From Rhodococcus sp. 06-235-1A (GTDB lineage: Bacteria > Actinomycetota > Actinomycetes > Mycobacteriales > Mycobacteriaceae): a stretch of 64,000 bases of DNA. The notes below the pieces were generated by a model. That model did not search any database and had not been told where the DNA came from. It saw only the letters and a program-made list of their open reading frames with translations. This document shows positions 8,300-19,581 of the stretch, piece by piece (the stretch's first letter is position 1; each line of letters opens with the position of its first letter). A program made the position numbers and the translations under genes. Location: the NCBI RefSeq assembly GCF_002258785.1, contig NZ_NOYI01000012.1, positions 186,001 to 250,000 on the forward strand, written 5' to 3'.

Positions 8300-9215
8300 A
8301 GCGAATCCTTGGATCGAGAACCGCGTAGAGAACGTCCACCACGAGGTTGAAGAAGATGTAGAAGAACACGAAGAGCGTCACGATGCCGACGACGACGGCA
8401 CCTTCCTGACGCGCCAGTGCGTCGTAGATCGCGCGGCCGAGACCCGGCAGGTTGAACACCGTTTCTGTCACGATCGCGCCGCCCAGCAGACCGCCGACGT
8501 CGGCACCGATGAAGGTGACGACGGGAATCAGCGAGTTGCGCAGCGCATGCCGAACGATGATGCGCCGGTTGCTGATTCCCTTCGACTTGGCGGTGCGGAT
8601 GTAATCCGCTGCCATCGATTCCGCGACGGAGGTACGAGTCAACCGGGCGACGTACGCCATCGACAGCGACGCGAGTACGAGGCCGGGGAGCAGGAAGCTC
8701 GACCACCCGTCGTTGATACCCGAGATGGGGAAGATGCCCAACTTGAGACCCAGGGTGAACTGAGCGATGAAGCCGAGTACGAACACCGGAACCGACACCA
8801 GCAACGTGGTGGACACCAGCACGAGGTTGTCGAAGAAGGAGCCCTTCTTCAGAGCCGACAACACACCCGCTGCGATACCCATGATGGTCTCGAACACCAC
8901 GGCAACGATGGTGAGCTTGATGGTGACCGGCAGGGCCCGCTCGATGGTGTCGAGCACCGGGCGGCCGGAGAAGTCGGTACCGAAATTGCCCTGGAAGAAT
9001 CCGGCGATGTACTTGAAGTACTGAACGATCAGGTTGTCGTCGAGGTTGTACTCGTCTCGCAGCTGCGCGACGACGGCAGGGGCGAGCGGACGATCTCCGG
9101 CGAGAGCACGGATGGGATCACCCGGAAGGGCGTACACCATGGCGAAGATCAGAAAAGAAGAGCCGATCAGGACGGGAATCGTCAACAGTAATCGGCGGGA
9201 TATGTAGCGACCCAC
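8292..9215 (-). CDS. dppB: Peptide ABC transporter permease DppB
   Basis: This 307-residue permease opens with the typical DppB/OppB N-terminus (MGRYISRRLLLTIPVLIG), followed by a periplasmic loop containing LPGDPI and a conserved EAA loop (DYIRTAKSKGISNRRIIVRH). Six membrane segments are expected. The start is GTG 9215 with AAGGAG upstream. The equivalent is Rv3665c. A hairpin at 9309-9340 separates it from dppA. Confidence 0.92.
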   Translation of the reverse strand: MGRYISRRLLLTIPVLIGSSFLIFAMVYALPGDPIRALAGDRPLAPAVVAQLRDEYNLDDNLIVQYFKYIAGFFQGNFGTDFSGRPVLDTIERALPVTIKLTIVAVVFETIMGIAAGVLSALKKGSFFDNLVLVSTTLLVSVPVFVLGFIAQFTLGLKLGIFPISGINDGWSSFLLPGLVLASLSMAYVARLTRTSVAESMAADYIRTAKSKGISNRRIIVRHALRNSLIPVVTFIGADVGGLLGGAIVTETVFNLPGLGRAIYDALARQEGAVVVGIVTLFVFFYIFFNLVVDVLYAVLDPRIRYE

Positions 9216-9308
9216 TGTGGTTTCTCCTTGGATGCGGCGATCCTGCGAATCGGGTCTCGCTCACGCAGGTCTTCGGCGGGCGTAGGCCCACCGCCGAAAC
9301 GAACCGAT

Positions 9309-9340
9309 GGGTGGCAACGAATTCATATCCGTTGCCACCC
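9309..9340 (-). terminator. Intercistronic hairpin between dppA and dppB
   Basis: Perfect 11-bp arms at 9309-9319 and 9330-9340 enclose a 10-nt loop 15 bp after the dppA stop, with no T run. Such hairpins commonly stabilise the binding-protein mRNA or attenuate read-through, giving more binding protein than permease. That role is inferred. Confidence 0.55.
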
Positions 9341-9354
9341 ACCGGTGTCCGTTA

Positions 9355-10977
9355 TTAGCTGACTACGACGTCCTCGAGGACGATGTCGCCGGTGTTGTCG
9401 ATCTTGACGTCGGAGACGCGATCGGACCACACTGCCTGATTCAGGCCGTAGAACAGCGGGGTTGCGGGCAGCTGCTGGAACAGAATGTCCTCTGCCTCTT
9501 GGTACTTCTCCGTTGCTGCTTCGACGCTGTCGGCGTTGTTGCCTTCGGCCAACTTGGCGTCGAACGCCGGATCGTTGAAGAAGGTGTAGTTGCTTCCGGC
9601 GGGCGGAGTTGCCGCGACGGAGTACAGCGGGGACAGGAAGTTGTAGATCGACGGGTAGTCCATGATCCAGCTCGAACGGAACGGACCGGTCATACCCTTG
9701 GCATCCTGCAGCGGCAGGTACTGAGCGAACTGCAGATCGCCGCGCAGTGCGTAGTCGACACCCAGGTTCTCGCGAATCTGGTTGCCCACGGCCGTCATCC
9801 ACGAATCGTGGCCGGCGCCGGCGTTGAACCACAGGTCGATCGGCTGACTGCGATCGAAACCGGCCTCGTCGAGCAGGCGGTTCGCCTCGGCTGCGTTGAG
9901 CTTGCAGGTGTCACCACATGCATCTTCGCGGTAGCCCTCGACCACGGGTGAGGCAAAGGAGTTGGCGGGAGTGCGGGTGTCGGTGAAGATCGCCGTCGCG
10001 ATGGCCTGGCGATCGATGGCCATCGAGAATGCCTTGCGCACGTTCGGGTCCTGGAACCGCGGGTCGTACGTCGGGAAGCCGAGCGAGGTGATGTCGGGAC
10101 GGGCGCGATCGGCGTAACGATCACCGAACTGATCCCGCGCGGTGGCCCAGGCATCCTCGGGCAGGTCGAGCATGATGTCGAGTCCGCCGCCCTGCACATC
10201 GTTGTAGCCGGTGTTCAGCTCGGTGTAGACCTTGAAGTTGACGCCCGCGGACTTGGCGGCGTTGTCTCCTGCGTAGTCGTCGTACTTGGTGACGGTGAAG
10301 CCCTGTCCGGGCACGAAATCCGAGTCGGCCTTGAACGGGCCGTTACCGATCGGGCGGGCACCGAATGCCGTCGGGTCGGCGTAGAAGGCCTCCGGCAGCG
10401 GGTCGAACGCGGTGTAGCCCAGCGTCAGCGGGAAGATGGCGAACGGTCCGTTGAGCTTGACGGTGAAGGTCGTGTCGTCGACGACGTTCAATCCGCTCAG
10501 TTCGGTCGCGGCGGGCTCGGCAGTGTCGCTGCCCTGGAGATCCGCATAACCTTCGATGTTCTCGAAGAAGTACGAGGCACCGAATGCGTTGGTGCTCAAC
10601 GCATTGTAGCTCCACGCCTTGGTGAAGGACTCCGAGGTGACCGGAGTGCCGTCGTGGAAAGTCCAGCCGTCCTTGAGCTTGACGGTCCAGGTGACGTTGT
10701 CTTCGGACTCGACGGACTCGGCGACGCCGTTGTACTCGACGCTGTTGTCCTCGTCGTTGAACGTGACCAGCGGAGTGAAGAGCGCCTTGAGGACCTGGCT
10801 GCCTTCGCTCTCGGTGGTGTTTCCGGGAACCAGCGGATTCTCCGGCTCGCCGATGTAGATGCTGTAGACCCCGTCGGCACTGCCGCCGGAGCTGGAGCCC
10901 CCACCGCCACAGGCGGCGAGCAGGCTCGCACTCATCAGCACAGCCGTGGTGACGACCGCGGCACGTTTGATACGCAA
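9355..10977 (-). CDS. dppA: Peptide-binding lipoprotein DppA
   Basis: This 540-residue substrate-binding protein belongs to the SBP family 5 (dipeptide/oligopeptide/nickel) type. It has a basic N-terminus, a hydrophobic stretch and a lipobox LLAAC followed by a Gly/Ser-rich linker, so it should be a lipid-anchored extracytoplasmic receptor. The conserved family segment WTFHDGTPVTSESF lies in the first third. The start is chosen as TTG 10977, because GGAGG stands exactly 6 nt upstream. A GTG at 11004 in the same frame has no ribosome site and would put nine residues before the basic start. The equivalent is Rv3666c. It is first in dppABCD and divergent from acs. Confidence 0.92.
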   Translation of the reverse strand: MRIKRAAVVTTAVLMSASLLAACGGGGSSSGGSADGVYSIYIGEPENPLVPGNTTESEGSQVLKALFTPLVTFNDEDNSVEYNGVAESVESEDNVTWTVKLKDGWTFHDGTPVTSESFTKAWSYNALSTNAFGASYFFENIEGYADLQGSDTAEPAATELSGLNVVDDTTFTVKLNGPFAIFPLTLGYTAFDPLPEAFYADPTAFGARPIGNGPFKADSDFVPGQGFTVTKYDDYAGDNAAKSAGVNFKVYTELNTGYNDVQGGGLDIMLDLPEDAWATARDQFGDRYADRARPDITSLGFPTYDPRFQDPNVRKAFSMAIDRQAIATAIFTDTRTPANSFASPVVEGYREDACGDTCKLNAAEANRLLDEAGFDRSQPIDLWFNAGAGHDSWMTAVGNQIRENLGVDYALRGDLQFAQYLPLQDAKGMTGPFRSSWIMDYPSIYNFLSPLYSVAATPPAGSNYTFFNDPAFDAKLAEGNNADSVEAATEKYQEAEDILFQQLPATPLFYGLNQAVWSDRVSDVKIDNTGDIVLEDVVVS

Positions 10978-11421
10978 GGAAATCCTCCATCCAGATGTGA
11001 ACACGGGGTCATCCGTGCTCAGTTCCTCGGGCGCGACGCCCGGGGATTCGTGGGCGACCGCATGGCACGGCTTGTTGGCCGTTCCAACGATCTGATGGGA
11101 TGGACTTTAGACACATCCTGAAACGAACATGTGAACTCCCCCGGATTTTGCTGACCCGCGAGTAGGTCGGAAACATGATCGAAACTTTTCGGCAAGTCGA
11201 TTTCTCACAGTTCGGGCATCGACGTCGCCGCGCCTGCTCGTCGCCTGTCCTGATTACCGCCCATCGTGCAGAAACTACCGATCACCGCAGATCAGGGGGT
11301 TGCAGGCGATTGCAACGGTGCGATCGCCATCACATGTGACTACCCTCACAAGGGGCTCGAGACCGGCACGGGAGTGCAGTTTCATGAGCTAAATGCACCG
11401 GACGAAAGTGAGCTATTCGAG
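10978..11421. other. Divergent dppA/acs regulatory region
   Basis: This 444-bp stretch has no credible gene. On the minus side TAAAGT (11109-11104) is a possible dppA -10. On the plus side a Crp/GlxR box lies at 11335-11350. The reading frame entering from 11266 is simply the open upstream extension of acs. Confidence 0.5.
11335..11350. promoter_or_regulatory. Crp/GlxR binding site upstream of acs
   Basis: TGTGACTACCCTCACA is a perfect TGTGA-N6-TCACA operator, centred about 80 bp before the acs start. acs genes of Corynebacteriales are known Crp/GlxR targets, and this window itself encodes the regulator (23535-24209). The position upstream of the start would suit activation. Confidence 0.75.
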
Positions 11422-13365
<1,944 letters not shown>

Positions 13366-13383
13366 GCGCTTCGCGCATGTGCG

Positions 13384-13413
13384 CGGAAACTCGTAGTGGG
13401 CTACGAGTTTCCG
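13384..13413. terminator. Bidirectional hairpin terminator after acs
   Basis: Perfect 13-bp arms (13384-13396 and 13401-13413) with loop TGGG lie between the convergent ends of acs and the glycosyltransferase gene. A near twin with a compensating base-pair change follows ponA2 at 33155-33184. There is no T run. Confidence 0.65.
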
Positions 13414-13433
13414 TGCACGTGCGGCGCAGCCGC

Positions 13434-15284
13434 TCAGGCACTCAGATCGAACACCGTGTAGTCGCCGACGGTCATCGGCGTGAAGGTGGCGGACACCCAG
13501 TCACCGATGGCCGACGGCCTGGTCTTGCCCGTTCCTGCGATGAAGTAGTGAATCTTTCCCGCGGCCACGTCGGCCTCGAATTGGTCGAGTGTGGGCGACG
13601 GGTCGGTTCCGGAGAATCCGCCCACCGGCATCACCGGATCGTCGGTCGCGAGCTGTAGAACCGCGGCGGCATTGGATCCGATGGTCGCCGCCGCCCAGGT
13701 GTACTTCTGCGGATCGGTTTCGAGGAGTCCGATCAACTCCGAGTCGGGAGCCGATGACGAGCCGAATTGCGTTGATCGCTCGGCATCTTCACTCCCTCGA
13801 CCACTTCGATACGCGGCCTGGTCGGACACAACGGCAGGCCCGGCCGACGGGCCACCTCCAGTATGCGGAGTGACCACGGTATCGGCGACGTAGGCGACTG
13901 GACCGGCAAGAGCCACCGCAATTGCCATCGCCCCCAGTGCAATCGACATCGATCGGGACCGACGGAACACCAGGGCCACTGCGACGATCACCCCGACTCC
14001 CAGCACTACCCACCGCAGCCACGGCAGAAATTCGGGACTCCGCGCCAGAAAGACGAACGACGTGGCCGTCGTGATCGCAGATGTCAGCACGAGAACAGCA
14101 CGCCACGCTGCCTTTCGACGCCTCACCCACAGCTCACGGACAGCCGCTCCGGCGATGGCGGCGATCGCCGGAGCGACGACGATCGTGTAGTACGGGTGGA
14201 ACGTGCCCGACATGAAGCTGAACACCAGCGAGCACCCGACGAGCCACAGTCCCCACATCACGAACCAGGCGCGCTGAAAGTCCTGCCGAGGAGCTTTGCC
14301 GCGCAACACGATCCCTGCGACCACGAGCACCAGTGCGGCCGGAATCAACCACGAGATCTGCCCGCCCTGGGCGGCCGCGAACATCCGGGTGATGCCCGTC
14401 TGCGGTCCGTGCCCACCCGGCCCGAAACCGCCGGCCTGCGCTGCATCACCGACAGACGATCCGGCGGTGCCCGCGTGTTCGTTACCGGTCAACCTGCCCA
14501 GGCCGTTGTAGCCGAACGTCAGGTCCAGGATGCTGTCGGTCTTCGATCCGCCGACCCAGGGCCGGTCCGCCGCCGGCACCAGTTGCACGATCGCAACCCA
14601 CCATCCGGCCGTCACGAGCACCGCGGCACCGGCGGCCAGCAACTGCAGAATCCGAGTGCCGAGCTTGGGCGGACCGAACGCGGCGTAGGACACGGCAAGC
14701 GCCGGAACGACGAGGAAGGCCTGCAATTGTTTTGTCAGAAAGCCGATTCCGACGACAGCCCCGGTCAGCACCAGCCAGCGCGTCCGGCCGTCCTCGAGCG
14801 CCCGCAGCATCGCCCACGCTGCCCCCAACAGAGTGAGGGTGAGCAAGGCGTCGGGATTGTCGTAGCGGAACATCAGCGCGAAGGTCGGCGTCGTCGCCAG
14901 TACCGCGCCGGCGATCAACGCTGCCCCGTATCCGAATCGGCGCGCGACGATCGCGTACATGATTCCCACACTCAGCACGGCCATCAGTACCTGCGGCAGC
15001 AACAGCGACCACGAGTTGAGGCCGAAGGTCCGTACCGAGAGCTCCATGATCCACAGCGACGCCGGCGGCTTGTCCACCGTGATGGAGTTCGCGGCGTCGG
15101 ACGAACCGAACAGGAACGCTTTCCAACTGATCGAGCCGGCCTGAACGGCCGCTGCGTAGAAGGAGTTACCCCAGTGCTCGCGGTTCAGGTCGAGGGCGTA
15201 GGCCCCTGCTGTTCCGATGAGCAGGGCGGCGAGTGCGGGCAGTGCCCAGCGAGGGCGGACGATGTCGTGTTCGAGGACGGTCAC
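13434..15284 (-). CDS. Membrane glycosyltransferase, GT39/ArnT-like
   Basis: This 616-residue polytopic protein has about 10-12 hydrophobic segments. The first external loop carries VDKPPASLWIMEL, a signature seen in actinobacterial PMT/ArnT-like transferases, and earlier a possible acidic motif in LDLNREHWGNSFY. Such enzymes transfer sugars from polyprenyl-phosphate donors onto cell envelope acceptors. A Gly-rich periplasmic loop and a soluble C-terminal domain of roughly 160 residues follow the membrane part. The start is GTG 15284. No partner genes are adjacent, so the acceptor is unknown. Confidence 0.8.
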   Translation of the reverse strand: MTVLEHDIVRPRWALPALAALLIGTAGAYALDLNREHWGNSFYAAAVQAGSISWKAFLFGSSDAANSITVDKPPASLWIMELSVRTFGLNSWSLLLPQVLMAVLSVGIMYAIVARRFGYGAALIAGAVLATTPTFALMFRYDNPDALLTLTLLGAAWAMLRALEDGRTRWLVLTGAVVGIGFLTKQLQAFLVVPALAVSYAAFGPPKLGTRILQLLAAGAAVLVTAGWWVAIVQLVPAADRPWVGGSKTDSILDLTFGYNGLGRLTGNEHAGTAGSSVGDAAQAGGFGPGGHGPQTGITRMFAAAQGGQISWLIPAALVLVVAGIVLRGKAPRQDFQRAWFVMWGLWLVGCSLVFSFMSGTFHPYYTIVVAPAIAAIAGAAVRELWVRRRKAAWRAVLVLTSAITTATSFVFLARSPEFLPWLRWVVLGVGVIVAVALVFRRSRSMSIALGAMAIAVALAGPVAYVADTVVTPHTGGGPSAGPAVVSDQAAYRSGRGSEDAERSTQFGSSSAPDSELIGLLETDPQKYTWAAATIGSNAAAVLQLATDDPVMPVGGFSGTDPSPTLDQFEADVAAGKIHYFIAGTGKTRPSAIGDWVSATFTPMTVGDYTVFDLSA

Positions 15285-15410
15285 GAACGATCACTGTCGC
15301 CCTCGATCCTGAGGATTTGCACCCGACATCCTGGCAATCGGCCGTCAATGTGGAGCGAAGCGTCGTTTGCCCGAATTGTCTGTCCCGCAACGTGATCGAG
15401 CAACAAGCCG

Positions 15411-16391
15411 TCATCGCCCCGGTGGTTCACGCCGGAAGCGCTCGTGCAACTGCGGGTCCGCGGCCCACCACAGAGCCCCAGCAGAAGCGTGAGGATCCTC
15501 ACCGGTAACCACCGTCGACTTCGCATCACCAGGTCGAGTCGGGCGTTCTTCGGCCTCGTCGAGTTCCGCATCGATGAGGTCCGATGCAGCCTTCTCGTCG
15601 AGACGAAATGCTCGCAACAATGCCAGCAGGAACGGCACACCGAGGATGTCTCCGAGGATCCAGAACACTCCGGCCCCGACTATCTGATCGGTCACCGGTG
15701 TAGGACCCCAGGTCCGCAGTGATCCCAGGTAGTCCACCGCGGGCAGGAGCGGACCGAGCCACAGCACGATTCCGAGCACACCATCGCCGAGCATCTCGGC
15801 GATGGTGATCAGCAGTGAAATCAACTGCGAGTACCGACGCGGTACCGGATCCGCCTGCAACCGAGCGTAGAAGTACAGAAATCCAACGGTCACGAACACG
15901 AGAGATGTGCCGAAATCTGCTGCCGCATCTACAAGTACGACGTGCGACCACGGGGTCAGGAAGAACAACCAGGGTGTTCCGATCATCAGCACCGACGTCG
16001 TTGCAGGGTGCACCGATATGCGAACGAATCCATGGGTGAGGAGCCGGTCGATCCTGCTCCGGCCGCCGGTTCCCGAGCCTTCGCGCAGTGCCGTGAGGGG
16101 GCGTCCCATCGCCAGACCGAAGGGAACGACCATCAACAACAGCACCACCTGCAGGCACCGCGCCCAGAACAGTTCATCGGCAAGGACACCGACCGGAGAG
16201 CACGTCGTGACAACGAAGGTGCCGACCCCGAGCAGGAGGAACCCGGCCCGGCGCGCCGCACCTATGTGCGTCCCGCTGTGCGCCGACCGGCGCACAGCTC
16301 GCACGTAGGTCGAGGTCAGTACAGCAGCGACGACGATCGCGGCAGGATCGATTCGCCAGGCGAGCATCAGGGAGGTCCACGTAGGAGGCAC
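15411..16391 (-). CDS. CtaG-like cytochrome c oxidase assembly membrane protein
   Basis: This 326-residue protein has about nine membrane segments and fits the caa3_CtaG family of membrane proteins linked to copper delivery or assembly of cytochrome c oxidase. Recognisable family elements are FWARCLQVVLLLMVVPFGLAMGRPL and, in the middle, a TSVLMIGTPWLFFLTPW stretch. A charged cytoplasmic tail of about 60 residues ends the protein. The start is GTG 16391. It lies 126 bp upstream of the glycosyltransferase on the same strand. Actinobacterial members are often stand-alone, and the assembly role is assigned by family only. Confidence 0.72.
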   Translation of the reverse strand: MPPTWTSLMLAWRIDPAAIVVAAVLTSTYVRAVRRSAHSGTHIGAARRAGFLLLGVGTFVVTTCSPVGVLADELFWARCLQVVLLLMVVPFGLAMGRPLTALREGSGTGGRSRIDRLLTHGFVRISVHPATTSVLMIGTPWLFFLTPWSHVVLVDAAADFGTSLVFVTVGFLYFYARLQADPVPRRYSQLISLLITIAEMLGDGVLGIVLWLGPLLPAVDYLGSLRTWGPTPVTDQIVGAGVFWILGDILGVPFLLALLRAFRLDEKAASDLIDAELDEAEERPTRPGDAKSTVVTGEDPHASAGALWWAADPQLHERFRREPPGR

Positions 16392-16445
16392 CGGAACCAG
16401 CGTGCACCCGATCAGGGTTGCACGAACGAATCAAGTCCGTTGCGC

Positions 16446-16478
16446 CCCAGTATGTCCGATTGTTTCGGACATACTGGG
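16446..16478 (-). terminator. Hairpin terminator after the MHS transporter gene
   Basis: Perfect 14-bp arms (16446-16459 and 16465-16478) around a 5-nt loop lie 20 bp beyond the stop of the transporter gene, with no T run. The position between two minus-strand genes supports a terminator. Confidence 0.65.
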
Positions 16479-16497
16479 CGACGGCCGGTGAATCCAG

Positions 16498-17868
16498 CTA
16501 CACGCTGTCGAGCGACTGGTCTCGTGTTTCCTTCATGATGATCAGCGAGATCAGTGTCAGTGCGGCGGCGATGGCGAGATAGACGCCAACCCAACCGACG
16601 CCGTAGCTGCTCACCAGCCAGGTGGCGATGAACGGGGCCACTGCGGCACCGAGGATCGACGCGGTGTTGTACGAGATTCCCGAGCCGGTGTAGCGCACGT
16701 TGGTCGGAAACAGCTCTGGCAGAACGGCACTCATCGGCCCGAAGGTCAGGCCCATCAGGCCGAGGCCGACGCACATGAACACCAGCATCTTGCCTGCCGA
16801 CGCAGAGGACGGGTCGGCGAACCAGTGGAACGACAGACCGAACAGCACGATCGCCGACGTGATGACGATGAGCGTGGGGCGACGGCCGTACTTGTCGGCC
16901 AGCAGTCCCGCCACCGGAATCAGCGCCGCGAAGAACAGCACCGCGATGAGCTGGAGCTCGAGGAAGTCGGTGTACGGGATGGCCAGCTTGGGGCCGTTGA
17001 CGTCGGCGACCTTGCCCGTTCCGTAGCTGACCACCCACGTGGTCATGATGTAGAACAGCGTGTAGGTGGCGAGCATGACGAAGGTACCGATGATCAACTG
17101 ACGCCAGCTGGTCTTGAACACCTGAGCCAACGGGGTCTTGACCTTCTGGCCGCGCTCGACGGCCAGCTTGAACACCGGCGTCTCCTCGAGCTTGAGTCGG
17201 ACGTACAGGCCGATGATCACCATGATCGCGCTGAGCAGGAACGGGATACGCCAGCCCCACGTGAGGAAAGCGTGGTCGGTGCCGGAGTTCGCCGAGTCGT
17301 AGCCCGTCGCGATGACGATGAGCAGGAAGATGCCATTGGCGAAGAAGAACCCGATCGGCGCACCCAGCTGCGGGTACATCGCGGCCCAGGCCCGCTTGCC
17401 CGGCTTGGCGGTTTCGGTGGCCAGCAGAGCCGCACCGCTCCACTCGCCGCCGAGGCCGACGCCCTGGGTGAAGCGCATGATCGCGAGCAGGGCCGGGGCC
17501 CACAGCCCCACCGCGGCGTATGTCGGCAACAGGCCGATCGCGAACGTCGCGACGCCCATCGTCAGCAGGGAGCCGACGAGGGTTGCCTTACGTCCGATGC
17601 GATCGCCGAAGTGGCCGAACAGAATCGATCCGACGGGCCGCGCGATGAACGCCAGTCCGAACGTCGCGAACGACGCCAGCAGCGCGGTGGTGTCGTTGCC
17701 CGCGGGGAAGAACAGACGCGGGAAGACGAGTACGGCGGCGGTGGCATAGATGTAGAAGTCGAAGAACTCGATGGACGTGCCGACCATCGAAGCGATCACG
17801 ATGCGCGACCGCGGCACCTGAGGTGCGGGGATTGCGCCGTCGGCGGTGACGGCGTGTGCTGAACTCAC
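16498..17868 (-). CDS. MFS transporter, metabolite:H+ symporter (MHS) family
   Basis: This 456-residue, 12-segment transporter is close to the ShiA/ProP group. After ASMVGTSIEFFDFYIYATAA in the first membrane segment comes the family loop GHFGDRIGRKATLV (the G-x3-D-R-x-G-R-K signature of MFS proteins). MHS members import osmolytes or carboxylates such as shikimate, alpha-ketoglutarate or citrate with protons; the substrate cannot be read from the sequence. GTG 17868 has AGGAG about 6 nt upstream, which decides it over a reading frame 45 codons longer. No metabolic genes adjoin it. Confidence 0.87.
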   Translation of the reverse strand: MSSAHAVTADGAIPAPQVPRSRIVIASMVGTSIEFFDFYIYATAAVLVFPRLFFPAGNDTTALLASFATFGLAFIARPVGSILFGHFGDRIGRKATLVGSLLTMGVATFAIGLLPTYAAVGLWAPALLAIMRFTQGVGLGGEWSGAALLATETAKPGKRAWAAMYPQLGAPIGFFFANGIFLLIVIATGYDSANSGTDHAFLTWGWRIPFLLSAIMVIIGLYVRLKLEETPVFKLAVERGQKVKTPLAQVFKTSWRQLIIGTFVMLATYTLFYIMTTWVVSYGTGKVADVNGPKLAIPYTDFLELQLIAVLFFAALIPVAGLLADKYGRRPTLIVITSAIVLFGLSFHWFADPSSASAGKMLVFMCVGLGLMGLTFGPMSAVLPELFPTNVRYTGSGISYNTASILGAAVAPFIATWLVSSYGVGWVGVYLAIAAALTLISLIIMKETRDQSLDSV

Positions 17869-18116
17869 GAATGCTCCTGAAAGGGGAAGTTCCCTGCAAA
17901 TTACCTGATGAACACCTGAGAATTTCACGACCCGGGCGTGTCCGTTGCCCGATCGCTCGAGATCCGCGAGTTTGCGGCCGGCGATCCCGAGGTACGCGGC
18001 CAAACAAGGGCGAGCGTCGCCCGCCCGTCGCGGAACAGTTAACCTGCTACCCAGGCACTACTGTCGATACGATCTTCCGCACAACACCGAGCAGAGCGAT
18101 TACAAGGGGTCGAGAG

Positions 18117-18611
18117 TTGAGCGTCAGCAATGACAAGGGATACGGCAACGGCGTCCCGAACACGATTTCGTCGATACCTCTGACCGACGTCGATGCCCGC
18201 ACCCCTGGTAGCGCCAGCATCGGAAATCTCGTCAAGGACGCCACAACTCAGGTCTCGACGCTCGTGCGCGCCGAAGTCGCCCTCGCCAAGGCCGAGGTCA
18301 CCGGTGAGGTCAAGAAGGGTCTGCAGGGCAGCGTCTTCTTCATCATCGCGTTGACGGTGTTGCTGTTCAGCTCGTTCTTCTTCTTCCTCTTCGCCGCCGA
18401 GCTGCTCGACGTATGGCTCTACCGCTGGGCCGCGTTCCTGATCGTGTTCGCCGTCATGGTGTTGGCTGCGGCGCTGTTCGGTTTCCTCGGGTACCGCCGA
18501 GTCAAGAAGCTGCGCAAGCCCGAGAAGACCATCGACTCGCTCAAGCAGGCGTCGACGGTGCTGCCGAACCAGCACGATTCCATCCCCGGAGTTCCCGGCT
18601 ACAAGAAGTAG
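18117..18611 (+). CDS. Phage-holin-family membrane protein (Rv3669 type)
   Basis: This is a 164-residue protein of the actinobacterial holin-X type (Phage_holin_3_6). It has an amphipathic N-terminal half (TQVSTLVRAEVALAKAEVTG, a signature of the family), then two long hydrophobic segments (about residues 75-100 and 105-130), and a charged Lys-rich tail. Despite the name, family members are chromosomal membrane proteins of unknown role. The start is TTG 18117 with AGGGG upstream; no ATG stands near the conserved N-terminus. It precedes ephE by 24 bp, as Rv3669 precedes Rv3670. Confidence 0.8.
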   Translation: MSVSNDKGYGNGVPNTISSIPLTDVDARTPGSASIGNLVKDATTQVSTLVRAEVALAKAEVTGEVKKGLQGSVFFIIALTVLLFSSFFFFLFAAELLDVWLYRWAAFLIVFAVMVLAAALFGFLGYRRVKKLRKPEKTIDSLKQASTVLPNQHDSIPGVPGYKK

Positions 18612-18635
18612 TCGGCTCCCGGCGAATCGAGCAGT

Positions 18636-19568
18636 ATGAAACAGCCCGATCCGTCCACGGTCCGATATCCGGGACAGTGGATCCATCGTGACATCCACGC
18701 CAACGGCATTCGCTTCCACATCGTCGAGGTCGGAGAACACGCACCGGACGCACCGCTGGTGGTGCTGCTGCACGGCTTCGCCGATTTCTGGTACTCGTGG
18801 CGGCACCAGCTGGACGCACTCGCTCGATCGGGCATCCGTGCCATCGCCGTCGACCTCCGTGGGTACGGCGATTCAGACAAGCCCCCACGCGGTTACGACG
18901 GATGGACCCTGGCCGGCGACGTCGTCGGGCTGGTTCGAGCACTCGGCTACCCGAATGCCACCTTCGTCGGCCACGCCGACGGCGGTCTGGTCTGCTGGGC
19001 CAGCGCAGCGCTGCACCCCCGCTCGGTGAGCTCGATGGTGCTGATCAACGCCCCGCACCCCATTTCGCTGCGGCGAGCCGTGTTGAAGGATTCCGCTCAG
19101 CGCGCCGCGCTGCTACCGCACTTCGTCCGCTACCAGGTTCCACTGCGCCCGGAGCGGCTTCTGACGCGTCGAGGCGGATCCGCGGTGGAGGAGCTGATGA
19201 GCAGCCGCGCCGGGTCCGCATGGAAGAGCACCGAGGACTACGCCGACACGGCGGCCAAGATGAGCTCGGCCATCCGCATTCCGGGTGCTGCGCACTGCGC
19301 GCTCGAATATCAGCGCTGGGCGTTTCGCAGCCAGTTCCGTGCCGAGGGCCGCCGCTTCATGGACGCCGTCGATGTACGAACCTCGATCCCCGTCGCGCAG
19401 ATCAGCGGTGACCTCGACCCGTACGTGCTGCCCACCACCCTCGATCGGGATCGGCACTGGGCCCCGGGGCTGACGCGTCGGACGGTCCGGGACGTGGGGC
19501 ACTACGTCCACCAGGAAGCACCCGACGTGGTGTCCGAGGAGATCCTGCGCGTCGCGCGCGAGAGCTAG
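18636..19568 (+). CDS. ephE: Epoxide hydrolase-like alpha/beta hydrolase (EphE type)
   Basis: This is a 310-residue alpha/beta hydrolase. The oxyanion-hole motif HGFADFWYSWRHQ (about residues 48-60) is followed by the nucleophile elbow GHADGG, where the nucleophile is Asp, as in epoxide hydrolases rather than esterases. A His in DVGHYVHQE near the end is the likely general base. It should hydrolyse epoxides to diols; the natural substrate is unknown. It matches Rv3670 (EphE). It is convergent with marP, 13 bp from its stop. Confidence 0.85.
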   Translation: MKQPDPSTVRYPGQWIHRDIHANGIRFHIVEVGEHAPDAPLVVLLHGFADFWYSWRHQLDALARSGIRAIAVDLRGYGDSDKPPRGYDGWTLAGDVVGLVRALGYPNATFVGHADGGLVCWASAALHPRSVSSMVLINAPHPISLRRAVLKDSAQRAALLPHFVRYQVPLRPERLLTRRGGSAVEELMSSRAGSAWKSTEDYADTAAKMSSAIRIPGAAHCALEYQRWAFRSQFRAEGRRFMDAVDVRTSIPVAQISGDLDPYVLPTTLDRDRHWAPGLTRRTVRDVGHYVHQEAPDVVSEEILRVARES

Positions 19569-19581
19569 ACGACCGCGAGAA

